Source: an uncultured Eubacteriales bacterium
Lineage (GTDB): Bacteria > Bacillota > Clostridia > Oscillospirales > Acutalibacteraceae
Assembly (NCBI GenBank): GCA_900317215.1
Contig: ONFW01000097.1
Coordinates: forward strand, 1-15,955
Length of the DNA: 15,955 bases
Reading direction: 5' to 3'
Shown here: in pieces, positions 1 through 6,508 of the stretch
Layout of the letters: every line of letters begins with the position of its first letter
Numbering within the stretch: position 1 is the stretch's first letter
Program-made: the position numbers and the translations under genes
Notes under the pieces: generated by a model
Seen by the model: only the letters and a program-made list of their open reading frames with translations
Database searches by the model: none
What the model was told of the DNA's origin: nothing

Positions 1-31
1 AATGATTTTTTGTAAATGTCACAAAAAATCG

Positions 32-60
32 TTGAAAAACAGATGAAAATTTAGTATAAT
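32..60 (+). promoter_or_regulatory. Sigma-A promoter of the zinc-ribbon/LRR gene
   Basis: TTGAAA (32-37) and TATAAT (55-60) are separated by exactly 17 nt, a near-consensus housekeeping promoter. Transcription would start near 67, leaving a leader of about 265 nt before the start codon at 332. No other promoter of similar quality lies between it and the gene. Confidence 0.8.
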
Positions 61-66
61 ACTAAT

Positions 67-331
67 GTGTCTACTATCGGATACTTATACTGTATGGGAA
101 TCAAAGGATGTCTTTGGGAGAATTGTTGCAGTTCTTTAGTTAAAGATGTCTTTTTCCCGTTTGCAGCGTCGTCAGCGTTGCTTTTGGGATAGCTTATGAA
201 TGTTTGGCAGAATATCTGAAATGACAGTGTCTGACCTTGAATTTCATAAATGATTCAATATAGTTTGAGTAGTATCCTGACTCAGAGAGGCATTAAAGAT
301 AGTAAAATCCCACAAAAGGCGGTGATATATA
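67..331 (+). other. Long 5' leader, possibly structured, no supported gene
   Basis: This is the region between the predicted transcription start and the first gene. It holds a hairpin at 163-181 (six pairs, one of them G-U, closed further by TCCC 155-158 with GGGA 186-189 across an internal loop). A competing pairing of GGGAGAA (116-122) with TTTTCCC (152-158) would use the same CCC. Two very short reading frames occur (94-192, 32 codons; 196-219, 7 codons), but neither has a convincing ribosome binding site. I recognise no known riboswitch, T-box, 6S or SRP motif, and there is no U-tract terminator. The leader ends in a good Shine-Dalgarno sequence, AGGCGGTGA (317-325), 6 nt before ATG. Confidence 0.4.
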
Positions 332-3274
332 ATGCAGTGTAAAAAGTGCGGCAGCGAGTGGAAAACAAATGCCCGCGCCAGCCTTATCATACGATGCCCC
401 TTCTGCGGAGCGGAGCTTGAGGAGGAAAAAGAGGATAAACTCACCTTTCAAGACGCAAAGGAAGCGTTGAGGTATATCGTAAAAACCTACGGAGTGGATG
501 TTATAATCGACGGTATCCAGCTCAGAGCCTTGCTCGATGAGTTTATTCCGGATCTTAAGCAGGAGAGAAAGGTGTTTCTTGATGCTTATGAACAGGGTAT
601 GTGTAACGCACTGTATTTGGCTCATGATGAGTCTGAGATCGACAAGTGTATTGCGATACTCCAATCTATAAAGGTGCTTACTACGGATGCCTGTATGGCT
701 GAAAAATGGGCGAGCTATGTTGTAGAATGCTTCGTATATGCTTTGGATTGGAATGTTCCTATGTTCGGCATTACTCCGAATATCCACATGCATCAGATGC
801 CTGAGAATATCCGTGAAAACAACAGAAGGCTCATCGGCGCCGGTAATGCTTCTGACAGCGATTGGAATGATAATGACACTGATATTACTGTAGAAGATAA
901 ACCGGATAACGAGAAGGAAGCCAGATCAAGCTTTTTCGATTACTTCAGCAACGGAGAAAATCCTGCCGAAGAAGAAAGGGCTATGCAGGGGGATAATATC
1001 GGAGTTGTTTCTGTTCGTGAAACTGAGCCTGTGCCTCCGGTAAAGGAAGAAAAGCCCGAGCCTGCCGAAGAAAAGCATGAACGTCCTGTCTTTGATTTCA
1101 CCGATGAGGCGGAGGAGAAGAAGGAGGAGGAAAAGGCCAAGCCTGCCGAAGAAAAGCATGAGCGTCCTGTCTTTGACTTCACCGATGAGGCGGAGGAGAA
1201 GAAGGAAGAAGAGAAGCCCGAGCCTGCCGAAGAAAAGCATGAGCGTCCTGTCTTTGACTTTACCGATGAGGCGGAGGAGAAGAAGGAGGAAGAAAAGGCC
1301 GAGCCTGCCGAAGAAAAGCATGAGCGTCCTGTCTTTGACTTCACCGATGAGGCGGAGGAGAAGAAGGAGGAAGAAAAGGCCGAGCCTGCAGAGGAAAAAC
1401 ATGAGCGTCCTGTCTTTGACTTTACCGATGAGGCGGAGGAGAAGAAGGAGGAGGATAAGGCCGAGTCTGCAGAGGAAAAGCCTTCCTCAAAGTTCAGCTA
1501 TACAGATGAAAACGGCGAAAAGCATGAACGTCCAGTATTTGATTTTACTGACGATGATGAAGCCGAAGCTGACAAAGAAAAATCCGAAGATAAGGTAGAG
1601 ATAAAAGATAAGAAGGCTGAAGAGGAAGAAGAGAAGCCTAATCAGATAGCAACAGTCATGAATCCGTGGATGCAGCAGATGATGCAGAACGGAGATATGA
1701 CTCAGCAGATGCCGCCATGGGGTTATAATCCGTGGATGCAGCAGATGCCGCAGAATGGAGAAATGCCGCAGCAAATGCCGCCATGGGGCTACAACCCTTG
1801 GATGCAGCAGATGCAGAATGGTGAATTAACTCAGCAGATGCCGCCGTGGGGCTACAACCCGTGGATGCAGCAGATGCCACAGAACGGAGAAATGCCGCAG
1901 CAAATGCCGCCATGGGGCTACAACCCTTGGATGCAGCAGATGCCGGGTCAGCCACCCATGCCGGGTCAGCCGCCTATGCCGGGTCAGCCGCCTATGCCGG
2001 GTCAGCCGCCTATGCCGGGTCAGCCGCCTATGCCGGGACAGCCGCCTATGCCGGGTCAGCCGCCTATGCCGGGACAGCCGCCTATGCCGGGACAGCCGCC
2101 TATGCCGGGACAGTCCCCGATGCCGGGTCAGCCGCCCATGCCGGGACAGCCGCCTATGCCGGGGCAGTCACCAATGCAGGGGCAATCTCCCGTACCTGAA
2201 AAACCGTCAGCGCCTGCTCAGAGCGAAGAACAGGGCGCTGAGAAAAAAATGGAACAGTGTGTTCCCGAGTCTGTGTCAGAGCCTGAAAAAACAGAAGCGC
2301 CTGCTCCCGAAAAGGAGAAGGAGCCGGGTCAGCAGAGTATATCAACTGCAGCTGAACCTGAGAAGAAGGCTGAACCCGAGAAGAAGACCGAGCCTGAGAA
2401 GCCGGCGCAGGCAGCCCATGCTAATGGAGGCAGCTTAGTAATAAATATGCCTGCCGATGCAAAGGTCTTTACACGGGAGGAGGCTCTCGGAAAGACAGGC
2501 AGCAGAGTAATTATACCCGAGGGTTATCAGATCATAGAGGACAATGCATTCTCCGGCAACCAGACGCTCGAAGCCATAGAGCTCCCCGCATCACTGCTTA
2601 AGATAGGCGAAGGCGCCTTTGAGAACTGCATAAAGCTTATGACAATAAATCTTCCTGAAGGGCTCCTTGATATTGGAAGAAGCGCATTTGCGGGTTGTAA
2701 GGGACTTGCAAGTATAGTTATTCCTTCATCAGTACAGAGGATAAGACAAAGTACATTCAGCGGCTGCGAAAAGCTCAAGGATTTTGTTATTCCTCCAACA
2801 GTAAAGGGACTTGGCAAGCATGCATTCCTCAATTGTGAATCCCTAACTGAGATCAATGTTCCTGATGGTATAACGGAGCTTCCTGAGAATGTATTCAGCG
2901 GATGCCGTTCGCTTGTTACCGCAAAGCTGCCCGACTCTGTATGCGATATCAGAAAGAGTGTATTCAGTTGGTGCGAGGCGCTTACCACCGTTAATATTCC
3001 TGAAGCTGTCAGAGAGATCGGAGACGGTGCATTTACAGGCTGCAGCTCACTCAAGACAGTTAATATCCCGAAGAATCTTGAGTCCATAGGATATGGTTCT
3101 TTCAGCAAGTGCGGCACCTTAAAGACGCTCATTCTTCCCGATACCGTTACTAACATTGGTGAGAATGCCTTTAATGGGTCAAACAGAACATTGACCGTAT
3201 ACTGCTCACACAACAATAACTACATCAGACGTTATTGCAGAATGAACAGAGTGAAGTGCAAGGACGTTGAGTGA
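332..3274 (+). CDS. Zinc-ribbon, low-complexity repeat and BspA-type LRR mosaic protein
   Basis: A 980-residue protein of unknown function. Residues 3-25 carry CxxC-x15-CxxC, a zinc ribbon. Residues 35-150 or so look like a helical domain (motif LRALLDEFIPDLKQER) resembling one I recall from multidomain Firmicutes proteins, though I cannot name it. Then come five 27-residue acidic repeats from residue 244 plus a degenerate sixth, five NPWMQQ/QQMPPWGY units (444-536), fourteen MPGQPP-like hexapeptides (537-620), a Pro/Glu/Lys-rich stretch, and nine 23-residue LRR_5 (BspA-like) repeats from about residue 737 with a Cys-containing cap. There is no signal peptide and no membrane segment, so a cytoplasmic location is likely. 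This is odd because many BspA-type LRR proteins are exported. The start is fixed by AGGCGGTGA 6 nt upstream. An adaptor or scaffold role is inference only. It is probably co-transcribed with the small gene at 3348. Confidence 0.9.
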   Translation: MQCKKCGSEWKTNARASLIIRCPFCGAELEEEKEDKLTFQDAKEALRYIVKTYGVDVIIDGIQLRALLDEFIPDLKQERKVFLDAYEQGMCNALYLAHDESEIDKCIAILQSIKVLTTDACMAEKWASYVVECFVYALDWNVPMFGITPNIHMHQMPENIRENNRRLIGAGNASDSDWNDNDTDITVEDKPDNEKEARSSFFDYFSNGENPAEEERAMQGDNIGVVSVRETEPVPPVKEEKPEPAEEKHERPVFDFTDEAEEKKEEEKAKPAEEKHERPVFDFTDEAEEKKEEEKPEPAEEKHERPVFDFTDEAEEKKEEEKAEPAEEKHERPVFDFTDEAEEKKEEEKAEPAEEKHERPVFDFTDEAEEKKEEDKAESAEEKPSSKFSYTDENGEKHERPVFDFTDDDEAEADKEKSEDKVEIKDKKAEEEEEKPNQIATVMNPWMQQMMQNGDMTQQMPPWGYNPWMQQMPQNGEMPQQMPPWGYNPWMQQMQNGELTQQMPPWGYNPWMQQMPQNGEMPQQMPPWGYNPWMQQMPGQPPMPGQPPMPGQPPMPGQPPMPGQPPMPGQPPMPGQPPMPGQPPMPGQPPMPGQSPMPGQPPMPGQPPMPGQSPMQGQSPVPEKPSAPAQSEEQGAEKKMEQCVPESVSEPEKTEAPAPEKEKEPGQQSISTAAEPEKKAEPEKKTEPEKPAQAAHANGGSLVINMPADAKVFTREEALGKTGSRVIIPEGYQIIEDNAFSGNQTLEAIELPASLLKIGEGAFENCIKLMTINLPEGLLDIGRSAFAGCKGLASIVIPSSVQRIRQSTFSGCEKLKDFVIPPTVKGLGKHAFLNCESLTEINVPDGITELPENVFSGCRSLVTAKLPDSVCDIRKSVFSWCEALTTVNIPEAVREIGDGAFTGCSSLKTVNIPKNLESIGYGSFSKCGTLKTLILPDTVTNIGENAFNGSNRTLTVYCSHNNNYIRRYCRMNRVKCKDVE
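1061..1465 (+). repeat. Five tandem 81-bp repeats (27 residues each)
   Basis: Units start at 1061, 1142, 1223, 1304 and 1385, all exactly 81 bp apart and in frame. Each encodes PAEEKHERPVFDFTDEAEE followed by a Lys/Glu tail. Copies differ at only a few, mostly silent, positions. A degenerate sixth copy follows, with the KHERPVFDFTD core at 1520-1552 written in different codons, which suggests it is older than the homogeneous array. Confidence 0.95.
1661..1939 (+). repeat. Tandem 66-bp (one 63-bp) Trp/Met/Gln repeats
   Basis: NPW codons start at 1661, 1727, 1793, 1856 and 1922. Full units encode a 22-residue NPWMQQM...QQMPPWGY pattern; the third unit is one codon shorter, and the fifth is cut after NPWMQQ where the hexapeptide array begins. 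The units alternate in type (TQQ and PQQ forms), which suggests the array grew by duplication of a double unit. Confidence 0.93.
1940..2191 (+). repeat. Fourteen 18-bp repeats encoding MPGQPP-like hexapeptides
   Basis: A perfect 18-bp period runs from ATG 1940 to 2191. Thirteen units are MPGQPP or MPGQSP and the last is MQGQSP. The variation is mainly GGT/GGA and a few CCG/TCC-type changes. Glycine occurs every sixth residue, so this is not a collagen helix; an extended proline-rich spacer is more likely. An array of this kind is prone to slippage and copy-number change between strains. Confidence 0.95.
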
Positions 3275-3295
3275 TATATAATTATAGCACCATTT

Positions 3296-3323
3296 AAGCG
3301 GCAGGATGACTCCTGCCGCTTTT
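3296..3323 (+). terminator. Hairpin with short U-tract between the LRR gene and the small gene
   Basis: An 11-bp perfect stem (AAGCGGCAGGA, 3296-3306, with 3311-3321) closes a TGAC loop and is followed by only three or four T. It starts 21 nt after the LRR stop codon and ends just before the Shine-Dalgarno sequence of the next gene. The short tail suggests partial termination, which would lower expression of the downstream gene. Confidence 0.6.
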
Positions 3324-3328
3324 GGAAT

Positions 3329-3339
3329 AAAGGAGGTGA
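3329..3339 (+). promoter_or_regulatory. Strong ribosome binding site that sets the start at 3348
   Basis: AAAGGAGGTGA is a near-perfect match to the 16S 3' end, 8 nt before ATG 3348. The upstream in-frame ATG at 3306 lies inside the hairpin and has no ribosome binding site, so it is not the start. Confidence 0.9.
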
Positions 3340-3347
3340 ACATATCC

Positions 3348-3614
3348 ATGAGGTATTTTACAGATGAGCAGATAAAAAATATGAGATCTCAGGTAAAGAT
3401 TCACTATTCCGAAAGCGGCACGAACAGATACCTTGCCTGCATATCGAGGATAGAGCAGCTTGATAAGCTCAATGATGAAGCTGGTGGGATCTATAAGGAC
3501 CAGCTTATGCAGGCGATTGCGGAGCTCGAGAAGGAAACGGAGCAATATGTTCACAGAGGAAAAGCGGATCCCAACGACGATGATGTAGATGCATTCGAGT
3601 ATGAGAATTATTGA
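3348..3614 (+). CDS. Small hypothetical protein, 88 residues
   Basis: I do not recognise the family. The protein starts MRYFTDEQIKNMRSQ, is predicted mainly helical (a middle stretch IEQLDKLNDEAGGIYKDQL and an amphipathic AIAELEKETEQYV segment), and ends in a strongly acidic tail (DPNDDDVDAFEYENY). It has no Cys pair arrangement, signal peptide or membrane segment, so it is probably cytoplasmic. The very strong ribosome binding site and the following 15-bp terminator support a real gene. It lies 73 nt after the LRR gene with no clear promoter of its own, so it probably shares that transcript, attenuated by the hairpin at 3296-3323. Its function is unknown; partnership with the LRR protein is inferred from position only. 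Confidence 0.8.
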   Translation: MRYFTDEQIKNMRSQVKIHYSESGTNRYLACISRIEQLDKLNDEAGGIYKDQLMQAIAELEKETEQYVHRGKADPNDDDVDAFEYENY

Positions 3615-3648
3615 AAAAGCGTTCCGATGAAGATCGGGGCGCTTTTTT
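3614..3648 (+). terminator. Rho-independent terminator after the small gene
   Basis: A 15-bp stem with two G-U pairs starts at the last base of the stop codon: AAAAAGCGTTCCGAT, loop GAAG, and its complement ending in six T (3643-3648). It is a strong intrinsic terminator that closes the 332-3614 transcription unit. Confidence 0.92.
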
Positions 3649-3653
3649 AGCAC

Positions 3654-3690
3654 AAAAAGGCAGCCCCCTGACCTTGCGTCAAAGGGCTGC
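3654..3690 (-). terminator. Terminator of the minus-strand zinc-ribbon membrane gene
   Basis: Read on the minus strand, GCAGCCC (3684-3690) pairs with GGGCTGC (3660-3666), with an inner TGAC/GTCA stem, and CCTTTTTG follows. It lies 55 nt past the stop codon at 3745 and faces the plus-strand terminator at 3614-3648, so the two convergent units are insulated from each other. Confidence 0.82.
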
Positions 3691-3744
3691 ACAGATAGGA
3701 TTACAATTTGTATCAGACCGGGCAATAATACCCTGTGAGCTGTC

Positions 3745-5484
3745 TCATGCGCTTAATACAGCAGGAGACGCATCGTCGGAGATAGTATCGACCGGAACAG
3801 AAGAACCGTAGAAAATACTCATGGCCTGCTGCAGCTCTGCGCTTGTAGCCTTAAGAATATCGTTCTGAGAGGTGAGCTCCGGTATTTCTGCAGCGGCGGA
3901 AATAATAAACTCGTACTTCAGCTCGCTGCCGTCATACATTTCTTCGTTATAGGTCAATGTGACCGTTCCGTTTTCGTCGGTCTTCAGGTTGCCTGAGACA
4001 TCAAATTCGGTTGGCTTTTTGGAGCCTTCCACATCCGGCTGAATGGTGGTCATCATCATGCCTGCCATGGAATTGCTGATATTGCCCTTTATGTTGAAGT
4101 CGCCCGATGCAGTATCTCTTGTATATGTTATCTCTCCTAAAACCGCAAGACCGGAAAGAGTGATGATGTACTTATCCTGGGCATCTGTACTCTCGTTTTT
4201 AAGGGTGATAGTTTCGAGGGTTATTTCGCCCTGACCTGAAACTATGGACGAAGCAACAAGAGATATCTGCTTTGTGCTGGAAGGATCAGCGCCAACATTG
4301 AGCGTAATAGCGGCACCTGTACCGTTTGCGATAAATCTGATCTCGGCCTTCATTAGCTGACCGTTGTCGTTGATATAGTGCTTGATGCTCAGCTCAAAGC
4401 TTCCCTGAGCGGTGATCTGAGAGACAAGGGTCGCAGGGTCGAACTTTGCGAGAGCTTCGTCAATATAATTGCTTACCTGGGCGTTGAAGCCGGTCATATC
4501 CTTGAGCCATGATTTGATATCGTTGATTACAGCGGTAACGACGTCAGCATTGTTGAAGGTGTGAGAAACGACATGGGCGTTGACCTCTGTGCCGTCTATT
4601 GTGACCTTCTCGTCTGTAACGGTTATATTTCCGCAGTTATCAAAATCGTCCTTCAGCTTCTGAGCGAGAATGGAAAGAGAGAAGGGGTCAGCATTTTTGA
4701 AAACATTTTCATAAACAAACTCGTACACGTCCATTGCAAGATCGTAGGTGGCACGGTCGATATGAAGAATGTTCTCGCCTTCAGGACCGAAAGCAGAGGT
4801 GAGTGCGTTTTCTCTGAGACCCTCGAGGCCAAGAAAATAATCAAGTGATTTGTCTCCGACATTTGCCTTAACGACAGCCTTTTCGGGAGTTGCAAGAAGC
4901 TCTGCCGAGTAGCTGTTAGGAACAACAGTCTCTCCAAATGCACTGGGTGAAAAATCCATTTTCTGAGAATAGTAGAGTTTTCTGTTTTCGGAGTCAACAG
5001 AGTATACCGTGGTGTCTGAATAGGAATCACAGGTTATAGATGTCTTGACTGTTTTTTGTCCGGCCGGAGCGGAAACAGCGGTCTTTATGACCTTGTTCTG
5101 ATTTGTGAGCTCCTGAGCAATATTCTGATACGAACCGAAAACATAGCCTGTGGGGTCGTTTTTGATCTCGTTCGTTTTTGAGGAGCTTATGATCCCTCTG
5201 ACGATAAAGAAGGTCGCAACCCCGAGAGCAAGAACAAGCGCAATAACTACCAGCCAGATTATGAGCTTTTTATGGCTCTTTTTTGCAACTACATCGGACA
5301 TTGTGTATTCCTGATATCTTGACTGATCGGGTCCCTGAGGAGCAGGCTGAGCAAATTGATCCTGAACGCCGTTATTATTAGCAGCGGAAAATTCCGGATT
5401 TGAAGCATCGGGAAGAAAAGCACCGCACTGAGCGCATTGACGGCTTGAGGGGGCGTTTTGTAAACCGCATTTTGGACAGATCAT
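3745..5484 (-). CDS. Zinc-ribbon protein with one membrane segment and a large outer domain
   Basis: A 579-residue protein. It starts MICPKCG and has CxxC-x10-CxxC (Cys 3, 6, 17, 20), a zinc ribbon. A Gln/Pro/Asn-rich linker follows, then KKS-HKK, then one hydrophobic segment at about residues 74-95 (LIIWLVVIALVLALGVATFFIV). The remaining 480 residues look beta-rich, with little low-complexity sequence. The basic stretch before the membrane segment predicts the ribbon inside and the C-terminal domain outside the cell. Such zinc-ribbon plus single-TM proteins are common in Clostridia, and most have no assigned role; I cannot name this one. The first ATG (5493) abuts the ribosome binding site, so M at 5484 is chosen, which also gives the usual MxCPKCG start. 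It forms a single-gene unit with its own promoter and terminator. Confidence 0.88.
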   Translation of the reverse strand: MICPKCGLQNAPSSRQCAQCGAFLPDASNPEFSAANNNGVQDQFAQPAPQGPDQSRYQEYTMSDVVAKKSHKKLIIWLVVIALVLALGVATFFIVRGIISSSKTNEIKNDPTGYVFGSYQNIAQELTNQNKVIKTAVSAPAGQKTVKTSITCDSYSDTTVYSVDSENRKLYYSQKMDFSPSAFGETVVPNSYSAELLATPEKAVVKANVGDKSLDYFLGLEGLRENALTSAFGPEGENILHIDRATYDLAMDVYEFVYENVFKNADPFSLSILAQKLKDDFDNCGNITVTDEKVTIDGTEVNAHVVSHTFNNADVVTAVINDIKSWLKDMTGFNAQVSNYIDEALAKFDPATLVSQITAQGSFELSIKHYINDNGQLMKAEIRFIANGTGAAITLNVGADPSSTKQISLVASSIVSGQGEITLETITLKNESTDAQDKYIITLSGLAVLGEITYTRDTASGDFNIKGNISNSMAGMMMTTIQPDVEGSKKPTEFDVSGNLKTDENGTVTLTYNEEMYDGSELKYEFIISAAAEIPELTSQNDILKATSAELQQAMSIFYGSSVPVDTISDDASPAVLSA

Positions 5485-5493
5485 TTTAAACAT

Positions 5494-5502
5494 CTCCTTT
5501 TT
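5494..5502 (-). promoter_or_regulatory. Ribosome binding site that decides between two ATGs
   Basis: AAAAAGGAG on the minus strand ends directly against ATG 5493 (zero spacing) but lies 9 nt before ATG 5484. The second spacing is normal, so 5484 is the likely start. Confidence 0.8.
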
Positions 5503-5546
5503 GATAATTTGTTAAGTTATGATGTAGGAAGGCTTGCCTTATTATT

Positions 5547-5575
5547 ATTTTATAATAACCCCGGTATAATGTAAA
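5547..5575 (-). promoter_or_regulatory. Probable promoter of the minus-strand zinc-ribbon gene
   Basis: On the minus strand TTTACA (5570-5575) and TAAAAT (5547-5552) are 17 nt apart. The start would be near 5540, giving a leader of about 55 nt. It diverges from the ymdB promoter; the 63 bp between the two -35 boxes are AT-rich and include a 7-bp dyad GTTTTTC/GAAAAAC (5579-5585, 5599-5605). Confidence 0.6.
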
Positions 5576-5638
5576 TAGGTTTTTCTATATTTTGTCGGGA
5601 AAAACATCAAAAAAAGCGGATTTTTCTTCATTATTAGA

Positions 5639-5667
5639 TTGACAACAGAGGAAAAAAAAATTACAAT
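5639..5667 (+). promoter_or_regulatory. Sigma-A promoter of ymdB
   Basis: A perfect TTGACA (5639-5644) and TACAAT (5662-5667) are 17 nt apart. Transcription would begin near 5674, only 24 nt before the chosen GTG start. This makes the ATG at 5677 an implausible start, since almost no leader would precede it. Confidence 0.8.
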
Positions 5668-5686
5668 TATAATGTTATGTATATAC

Positions 5687-5694
5687 GGGGTGAT
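5687..5694 (+). promoter_or_regulatory. Ribosome binding site supporting the GTG start of ymdB
   Basis: GGGGTGAT lies 3 nt before GTG 5698 when measured from its last base, or about 8 nt from its GGG. No such site precedes the ATG at 5677. Confidence 0.65.
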
Positions 5695-5697
5695 AGC

Positions 5698-6468
5698 GTG
5701 AATATTCTTGCGATAGGCGATGTTGTTGGTTCGATAGGGTGCAGATTTCTCCGAGAAAGGCTGCCCGCTCTTAAAAAACAGGAAAATATCGACCTTGTTA
5801 TTGCCAACGGAGAAAATTCCGCAGACGGCAACGGGATCACTCCCGCATCAGCAGAGCACCTTTTTACAAGCGGAGTAGACGTTATTACTGCAGGCAACCA
5901 TACGTTCCGTCGTAAGGAGAGCTACAGTAAATTCGATGCTTGTCCCTCGCTCATAAGACCGGCAAACTATCCCGAAGGGACCACCCCGGGAAGAGGCTAT
6001 ACAGTGTTCGATATGGGCAAGGTGCAGGCGGCGGTGATAAATCTTATGGGCTGTATGTATATGGAGCCGCTTGATGACCCTTATAAGACTGTTGACGGGA
6101 TCCTGAAAAAACTCGATACGAGGATCATCATTGTTGATTTTCACGCTGAGGCGACCGCAGAAAAGCTTGCGCTTGCTTACTATCTCGACGGCAGGATATC
6201 CGCAATGTTCGGTACGCATACCCATGTTCAGACCGCAGATGAGAGGATATTGCCCAAGGGAACAGGATACATAACCGATGTAGGAATGACAGGGCCAACG
6301 GAATCTGTGCTCGGAGTAAAAAGCGAGCTTGCGATAAAAAAATTCCGTGAGAAGCTTCCGGTAAGATTTGAGCTGGATACAGGGAAATGTCATGCCGACT
6401 GTATCAAGTATACTGTTGATGAAAAGTCAGGACATACTATTTTCTTGAAAAGAATGAAGATTTTATAG
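5698..6468 (+). CDS. ymdB: YmdB-family metallophosphoesterase
   Basis: A 256-residue protein covering the full length of the family (about 260). The fold is a calcineurin-like binuclear metallophosphoesterase. Visible metal and active-site residues are D8 (IGDVVG), E39 and N40 (NGEN), N67 and H68 (GNH), H149 (DFHAEAT), and H174 and H176 (GTHTHVQTADE), followed by the family signature GYITDVGMTGP at 190-200. In Bacillus subtilis YmdB hydrolyses cyclic nucleotides such as 2',3'-cAMP and cAMP in vitro and affects biofilm, motility and intercellular traits; the same chemistry is expected here. The GTG start reproduces the typical M-x-ILxIGDVVG beginning. spoVS follows, as in Bacillus, but the RNase Y gene that precedes ymdB there is absent: a divergent unrelated gene lies upstream instead. 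The protein is cytoplasmic. Confidence 0.95.
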   Translation: MNILAIGDVVGSIGCRFLRERLPALKKQENIDLVIANGENSADGNGITPASAEHLFTSGVDVITAGNHTFRRKESYSKFDACPSLIRPANYPEGTTPGRGYTVFDMGKVQAAVINLMGCMYMEPLDDPYKTVDGILKKLDTRIIIVDFHAEATAEKLALAYYLDGRISAMFGTHTHVQTADERILPKGTGYITDVGMTGPTESVLGVKSELAIKKFREKLPVRFELDTGKCHADCIKYTVDEKSGHTIFLKRMKIL

Positions 6469-6482
6469 AATGTTCATAGAAT

Positions 6483-6500
6483 TATAACATTTTCGTTATA
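6483..6500 (+). repeat. Perfect dyad just upstream of the spoVS promoter
   Basis: TATAAC-ATTTTC-GTTATA is a 6-bp perfect inverted repeat with a 6-bp spacer. It ends 8 bp before the -35 box at 6509. It has no U-tract and few GC pairs, so it is a poor terminator. It could be an operator for a dimeric regulator, or chance in AT-rich DNA. Confidence 0.35.
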
Positions 6501-6508
6501 CTATTCAC

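Noticed and set aside
94..192. A 32-codon frame in the leader of the LRR gene as a regulatory leader peptide
   Set aside because: No Shine-Dalgarno sequence precedes the ATG, and there is no run of regulatory codons and no following terminator. It is kept only as a remark in the leader entry.
196..253. Two tiny frames (7 codons at 196-219, 10 codons at 221-253) as a leader-peptide pair
   Set aside because: Both are short enough to occur by chance and have only poor purine stretches upstream.
1940..2191. The MPGQPP array as a collagen-like domain
   Set aside because: Collagen needs Gly at every third residue; here Gly occurs every sixth.
926..2199. Long open frames on both strands across the repeat arrays (for example minus-strand 926-1402 and 1656-1955, plus-strand 1077-1598 and 1846-2199)
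   Set aside because: They exist because stop-free tandem repeats are open in several frames. Their products are simple repeats (Arg-rich, Ser/Phe-rich or Ala-rich), and they lack ribosome binding sites.
3254..3282. TATAAT at 3277-3282 as a promoter for the small gene
   Set aside because: The -35 position at the right spacing reads AAGTGC, and the resulting transcript would run straight into the hairpin at 3296.
5565..5570. Plus-strand TATAAT as a second ymdB promoter
   Set aside because: No -35 box lies at 16-18 nt upstream, and the TTGACA/TACAAT pair closer to the gene is far better.
5589..5597. TTTGTCGGG as a Spo0A box upstream of ymdB
   Set aside because: It fits the first seven positions of TTTGTCRAA but not the last two, and it stands alone. 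Too weak to call in AT-rich DNA.
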